64,000 nucleotides of DNA from Knufia peltigerae (taxonomy: Eukaryota > Ascomycota > Eurotiomycetes > Chaetothyriales > Trichomeriaceae), in assembly GCA_030247855.1 (NCBI GenBank), contig JAPDRN010000017.1, positions 124,001 to 188,000 on the forward strand, written 5' to 3'. The translations under genes and the position numbers were made by a program. Shown here piece after piece: positions 60,666 through 64,000 of the stretch (positions are counted from its first letter, which is position 1; each line of letters starts with the position of its first letter). The notes below the pieces were generated by a model, which made no database searches, had not been told where the DNA came from, and saw only the letters and a program-made list of their open reading frames with translations.

Positions 60666-61958
60666 TAGGGCTGGTTGGTGCATATATGCAGGTCGTCATG
60701 AAGTTTAGGACGATGTTGCGATTTGATGGCCACGACTTTAACACGATGGCTTGATTACAATCTTGCGTGTACTTCTACTACGAAAACAATGAGTGTGCTG
60801 ATGACTGGGATGGTTTTCATGGGGGTTTGAATATTATTGTATTGGTTTTGTACTTGTAAACAACATCTGCATTCCGTACGGAGTACAAGCCACGGATCTA
60901 CATCTGGGTATTCGATTGAAACGTAGGTAGAACAGATTGGGACAACTGATACAAAGCACAAACGAGGGACCAGTTCGGCAGAGGATATTCCGTATGGAGC
61001 TGTATCAAAATGGGTTGATGGCGAGGGACAGGGTTGTACTGTATGGCGTATACTGGACTCACTGATCATCCGCCCAGACTTGCTTATGAGATCAATGATG
61101 CAAGGACCGTGCGAGTGAAAATGTACTGTAAATGGACGAAGCTGGACTGTATGTAGATAATTGTAGAAGCAGACTGTACAGTTGATGGCCCGGACCTACA
61201 GTATGTACGGAAAAGCGGCCGCTCAGCTACCGATGAGCCCTAAGGACCTATTGTACAAGTAGGTAGTTTAGCGTGTCTTGGCCAGACAATGGATTCGTCA
61301 GAGGCCAAGACACTCGGACGGGTTGCTGTGCTCAGCCTCGATTTGGAGGGAGCCACAGCGCGCGAGCCTTATCTCCCTTGGGGTCTAGCCTCGCACCTGT
61401 AGTGGCCAACACACCCTAACGAGTACCTTGTAGCAGCCTCTGGCCTCTCGGTATTTGGCCCAAACTGCGCCCACCTACGCCTACGCCTACGCCTTGTGCC
61501 CTCTTATGCTGCACCGTTACGGCAACTCCTCCCTACACTTGTTCCCGTCTCGCTGTCACCACCACTACTCATCATCGTCAACACATTGTACCCCGACCCA
61601 TCCGTCTGGGCATTCGTACATCTTTTGATCAAAGACCTTACCTACCTTCACCATTCCATTCTTTCTGCATCAATCCTTGTCTGTCGCAATCCTACATCCT
61701 TACCCTCCGTAATTCCTCTGGCGACGTCCCGTACACTCTCGTTTGTACTCCGAACCTGAAATTTAAAAACCCCCAGCCTTTTTCCAGCCGTTTCGTCGTC
61801 CGCTCTCGAAGTAACAACTTGACCCCCTCGTAGGGTTTCTGGTACTCAGCGCCACTCACTATCGACAACACCAATCGTATATACGGGCTCACGTCGTTCT
61901 CATGCCGTCCTGAACAGTCAGCAACCAGTTTTCCGTCAAAGGGCCCCCCCGGAGCGCC
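60666..61958. promoter_or_regulatory. Intergenic, 1.3 kb, upstream of the metalloprotease
   Basis: No gene recognised. Contains CCGTACGGAGTAC near 60876 and a CCTACG repeat (CTACGCCTACGCCTACGCC) near 61475. The last 200 bp, pyrimidine-rich, would be the leader of the metalloprotease gene. Confidence 0.45.
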
Positions 61959-64000
61959 ATGCGCTTCCTCCATCAGTTCGCTCTCTTAGCGACGTCGATA
62001 CTCTTAATTTCCCTGGGTGAAGGACATTCACAATCAAGAAACCCTCTCAACTACCTCTCTCTCCTCGAAAACCCTCGAATCCATACTCCTTCGCAACGAG
62101 TCCATGCCACCTCCCACTTTGATCTCACCTTCGACCTCCACAAACACTCGGAACACTTTCGCCTAAGTTTAGAACCCAACCATGACATTATCCACGACGA
62201 TTCCTACGTCGAGTACATTGACAAAGACGGCAATGTCAGGCATGTCGAGAAGATGCGGCGGGAGGACTTCAAGGTCTTTCAGGGCAAGTCATTTGTGGTG
62301 GACGAGAATGGCCTCTCTACCCACGTTGGCTGGGCGCGGGTGGTGATGAGAAGGGACGGCGTTCGACCACTGTTCGAGGGTGCTTTCACCGTCATGGGTA
62401 ATCACCACCATGTACAAATGAAGTCGACCTACATGGCTACAAAACATCGGCAAGACCCTCCCCTGGAAGATGACGAGGACGAATACATGGCTGTCTGGAG
62501 GGATACTGATGTCAGCCGACAAACACATCGGGACTTGAAGAGAGGCGCTGATGCCGATCTGACTTGTGCGTCGGACAAGCTGCCATTCAACACAGACCCT
62601 GAACATCCTCTCTTTCGAGACCTCATGGTGAAGAGGGACGAAGGGTATTGGGGATCCATGTCAATATCGCATTTGTTCGGTAAGCGTCAGAACAACAATA
62701 TTGACGGCGGTGGTGCTGGAAACGGTAATTCGGGTGGCGTCAACCTCAGAGATTCTATCGGGAGTACAGCTGGATGTCCGACGACTCGAAGGGTGGCACT
62801 GATTGGCGTTGCAACCGATTGCACCTACACCGGCAGCTTCAACTCGACGGACAGTGTGCGACAAAATATCATTACCCAAGTCAATACTGCGTCCGATCTT
62901 TATCAATCAACTTTCAACATCACTCTCGGATTGAGGAATCTGACCGTGTCTGAGGCCGAATGTCCTGGTACGGCCGCAGCTCAGACTCCGTGGAACGTGG
63001 GCTGCAGCGGTGGTACCGACATGACCGCTCGACTGAATACCTTTTCTCAATGGCGAGGTCAGCGAGGAGATTCCAATGCCTACTGGTCTCTCTTCACCAC
63101 TTGCAACACCGGCGCCGAAGTCGGTCTCGCGTGGCTTGGACAATTGTGCAACACTGGCGCGACCTCTCAGCAAGGCACGGGCGGGTCGTCCCAGAGCGTC
63201 ACTGGCGCGAATGTGATTGCAAAGACATCTACGGAATGGCAAGTGTTCGCTCATGAATCTGGCCATACATTTGGAGCCGTCCATGATTGTGACTCGAGCA
63301 CTTGTGCGGACGCCAACACGGTCAACTCGGGCCAGTGCTGTCCTCTTTCGGCTTCCTCGTGTGATGCTAAAGCCCAGTACATGATGAATCCCTATTCATC
63401 ACCAGACATCACCAAGTTCTCCCCTTGTTCCATTGGCAACATCTGCAGTGCCTTGGGGCGCAACTCGGTACAGTCGGGTTGCCTTACTGATAACAGGGGT
63501 GTCGTCACCATTACCGGCAATCAGTGTGGTAATGGTATTGTCGAGGAAGGCGAAGACTGCGACTGTGGTGGTGCAGACGGTTGTGCCGGTAATTCGTGCT
63601 GCAACCCCGATACTTGCAAGTACAACCAAGGTGCGGTCTGCGATCCCAGCAACGAAGGCTGCTGTACACCGCAATGTCAATTTGCGAGCGCAAGCACCGT
63701 CTGCCGTGCAAGCACTGGAGTTTGCGATCCCGAAGAAACGTGCTCCGGTACTAATGGCACATGTCCCGCTGATGTCACTGCCCCAGATGGGACGTCGTGC
63801 AAGAGCGGAAATGCGACAGGTCTACACTGCGCCAGCGGCCAATGCACAAGTCGTGACCTCCAATGCAAGACCTTGATGGGCGATTATACCTCGACCAACG
63901 ACACATATGCCTGCAACAGTCAAACGTGCAGTATCAGCTGTGGTAGTCCTGACTTTGGACCGAATGTTTGTTATAGCATGCAGCAGAACTTCCTGGATGG
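61959..64000 (+). CDS. ADAM-type zinc metalloprotease (3' end outside window)
   Basis: Open without introns from the ATG at 61959 to the right edge (680 codons). The N-terminus is a signal peptide (MRFLHQFALLATSILLISLG). A propeptide with dibasic KR sites near residues 205 and 242 follows, then a reprolysin-like catalytic domain with HESGHTFGAVH (zinc ligands His432, His436 and His442, catalytic Glu433) and Met-turn YMMNPYSS near 474. A disintegrin-like Cys-rich domain starts near 521 (CGNGIVEEGEDCDCGG), and a further Cys-rich part is cut by the edge. This is the layout of fungal ADM-A/ADM-B proteins, which end with a transmembrane helix; that part is not seen. Expected at the cell surface or secreted. 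Confidence 0.94.
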   Translation, partial: MRFLHQFALLATSILLISLGEGHSQSRNPLNYLSLLENPRIHTPSQRVHATSHFDLTFDLHKHSEHFRLSLEPNHDIIHDDSYVEYIDKDGNVRHVEKMRREDFKVFQGKSFVVDENGLSTHVGWARVVMRRDGVRPLFEGAFTVMGNHHHVQMKSTYMATKHRQDPPLEDDEDEYMAVWRDTDVSRQTHRDLKRGADADLTCASDKLPFNTDPEHPLFRDLMVKRDEGYWGSMSISHLFGKRQNNNIDGGGAGNGNSGGVNLRDSIGSTAGCPTTRRVALIGVATDCTYTGSFNSTDSVRQNIITQVNTASDLYQSTFNITLGLRNLTVSEAECPGTAAAQTPWNVGCSGGTDMTARLNTFSQWRGQRGDSNAYWSLFTTCNTGAEVGLAWLGQLCNTGATSQQGTGGSSQSVTGANVIAKTSTEWQVFAHESGHTFGAVHDCDSSTCADANTVNSGQCCPLSASSCDAKAQYMMNPYSSPDITKFSPCSIGNICSALGRNSVQSGCLTDNRGVVTITGNQCGNGIVEEGEDCDCGGADGCAGNSCCNPDTCKYNQGAVCDPSNEGCCTPQCQFASASTVCRASTGVCDPEETCSGTNGTCPADVTAPDGTSCKSGNATGLHCASGQCTSRDLQCKTLMGDYTSTNDTYACNSQTCSISCGSPDFGPNVCYSMQQNFLD

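Noticed and set aside
1..64000. Transposons, CRISPR arrays, rRNA, tRNA or viral insertions
   Set aside because: No transposase or reverse-transcriptase motifs, long terminal repeats, regular spacer arrays or structured RNA signatures were seen on reading both strands.

Overview
The window looks like nuclear DNA of a filamentous ascomycete (Pezizomycotina). The protein-coding genes carry many short introns, mostly 45-150 nt, with GT...AG ends and CTAAC/CTGAC-like branch sites. The gene set is fungal: BLM10, GPI18, NUP145, an acetyl-CoA synthetase, GET2, CDC31 and DNA polymerase iota. It also has lineage markers: a velvet-domain regulator, a LaeA-like methyltransferase and a STAND/NLR protein with a SesB-like hydrolase domain. 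Species cannot be fixed from the sequence alone. I saw no tRNA, rRNA, CRISPR or transposon. Nineteen genes are supported, two of them cut by the window edges. Exon borders were worked out by hand from splice signals and from closure of the reading frame.

Left part (1-13.6 kb): BLM10 (minus, C-terminus outside the window), a selenium-binding protein/methanethiol oxidase, an MFS DHA1 drug:H+ antiporter and a four-exon fructosamine/ketosamine-3-kinase-like gene, all on the minus strand.

Accessory part (13.6-35.5 kb): a 1,653-residue NLR (hydrolase, NACHT, degenerate beta-propeller) on plus; a very GC-rich LaeA-like methyltransferase (minus) divergent from a cytochrome P450 (plus), which suggests a small secondary-metabolism pair; GPI18 tail to tail with the P450; then a divergent VosA-like velvet gene. 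The velvet gene is isolated between two stretches of about 4.4 and 4.2 kb with no convincing gene and with microsatellites. This is the most unusual region.

Housekeeping part (35.5-64 kb): NUP145 (one 1,910-residue precursor of the Nup98-like and Nup96-like halves), acetyl-CoA synthetase and GET2 on minus; an SDR on plus; CDC31 (minus) head to head with DNA polymerase iota (plus); a fungal protein of unknown function with an RVxF-like motif; GlcNAc-6-phosphate deacetylase; a tricalbin-like SMP/C2 membrane-contact protein; and a secreted ADAM-type metalloprotease that runs off the right edge. Many intergenic stretches share short palindromic motifs (ACTCCGTA/TACGGAGT, TACCTAGGTA).
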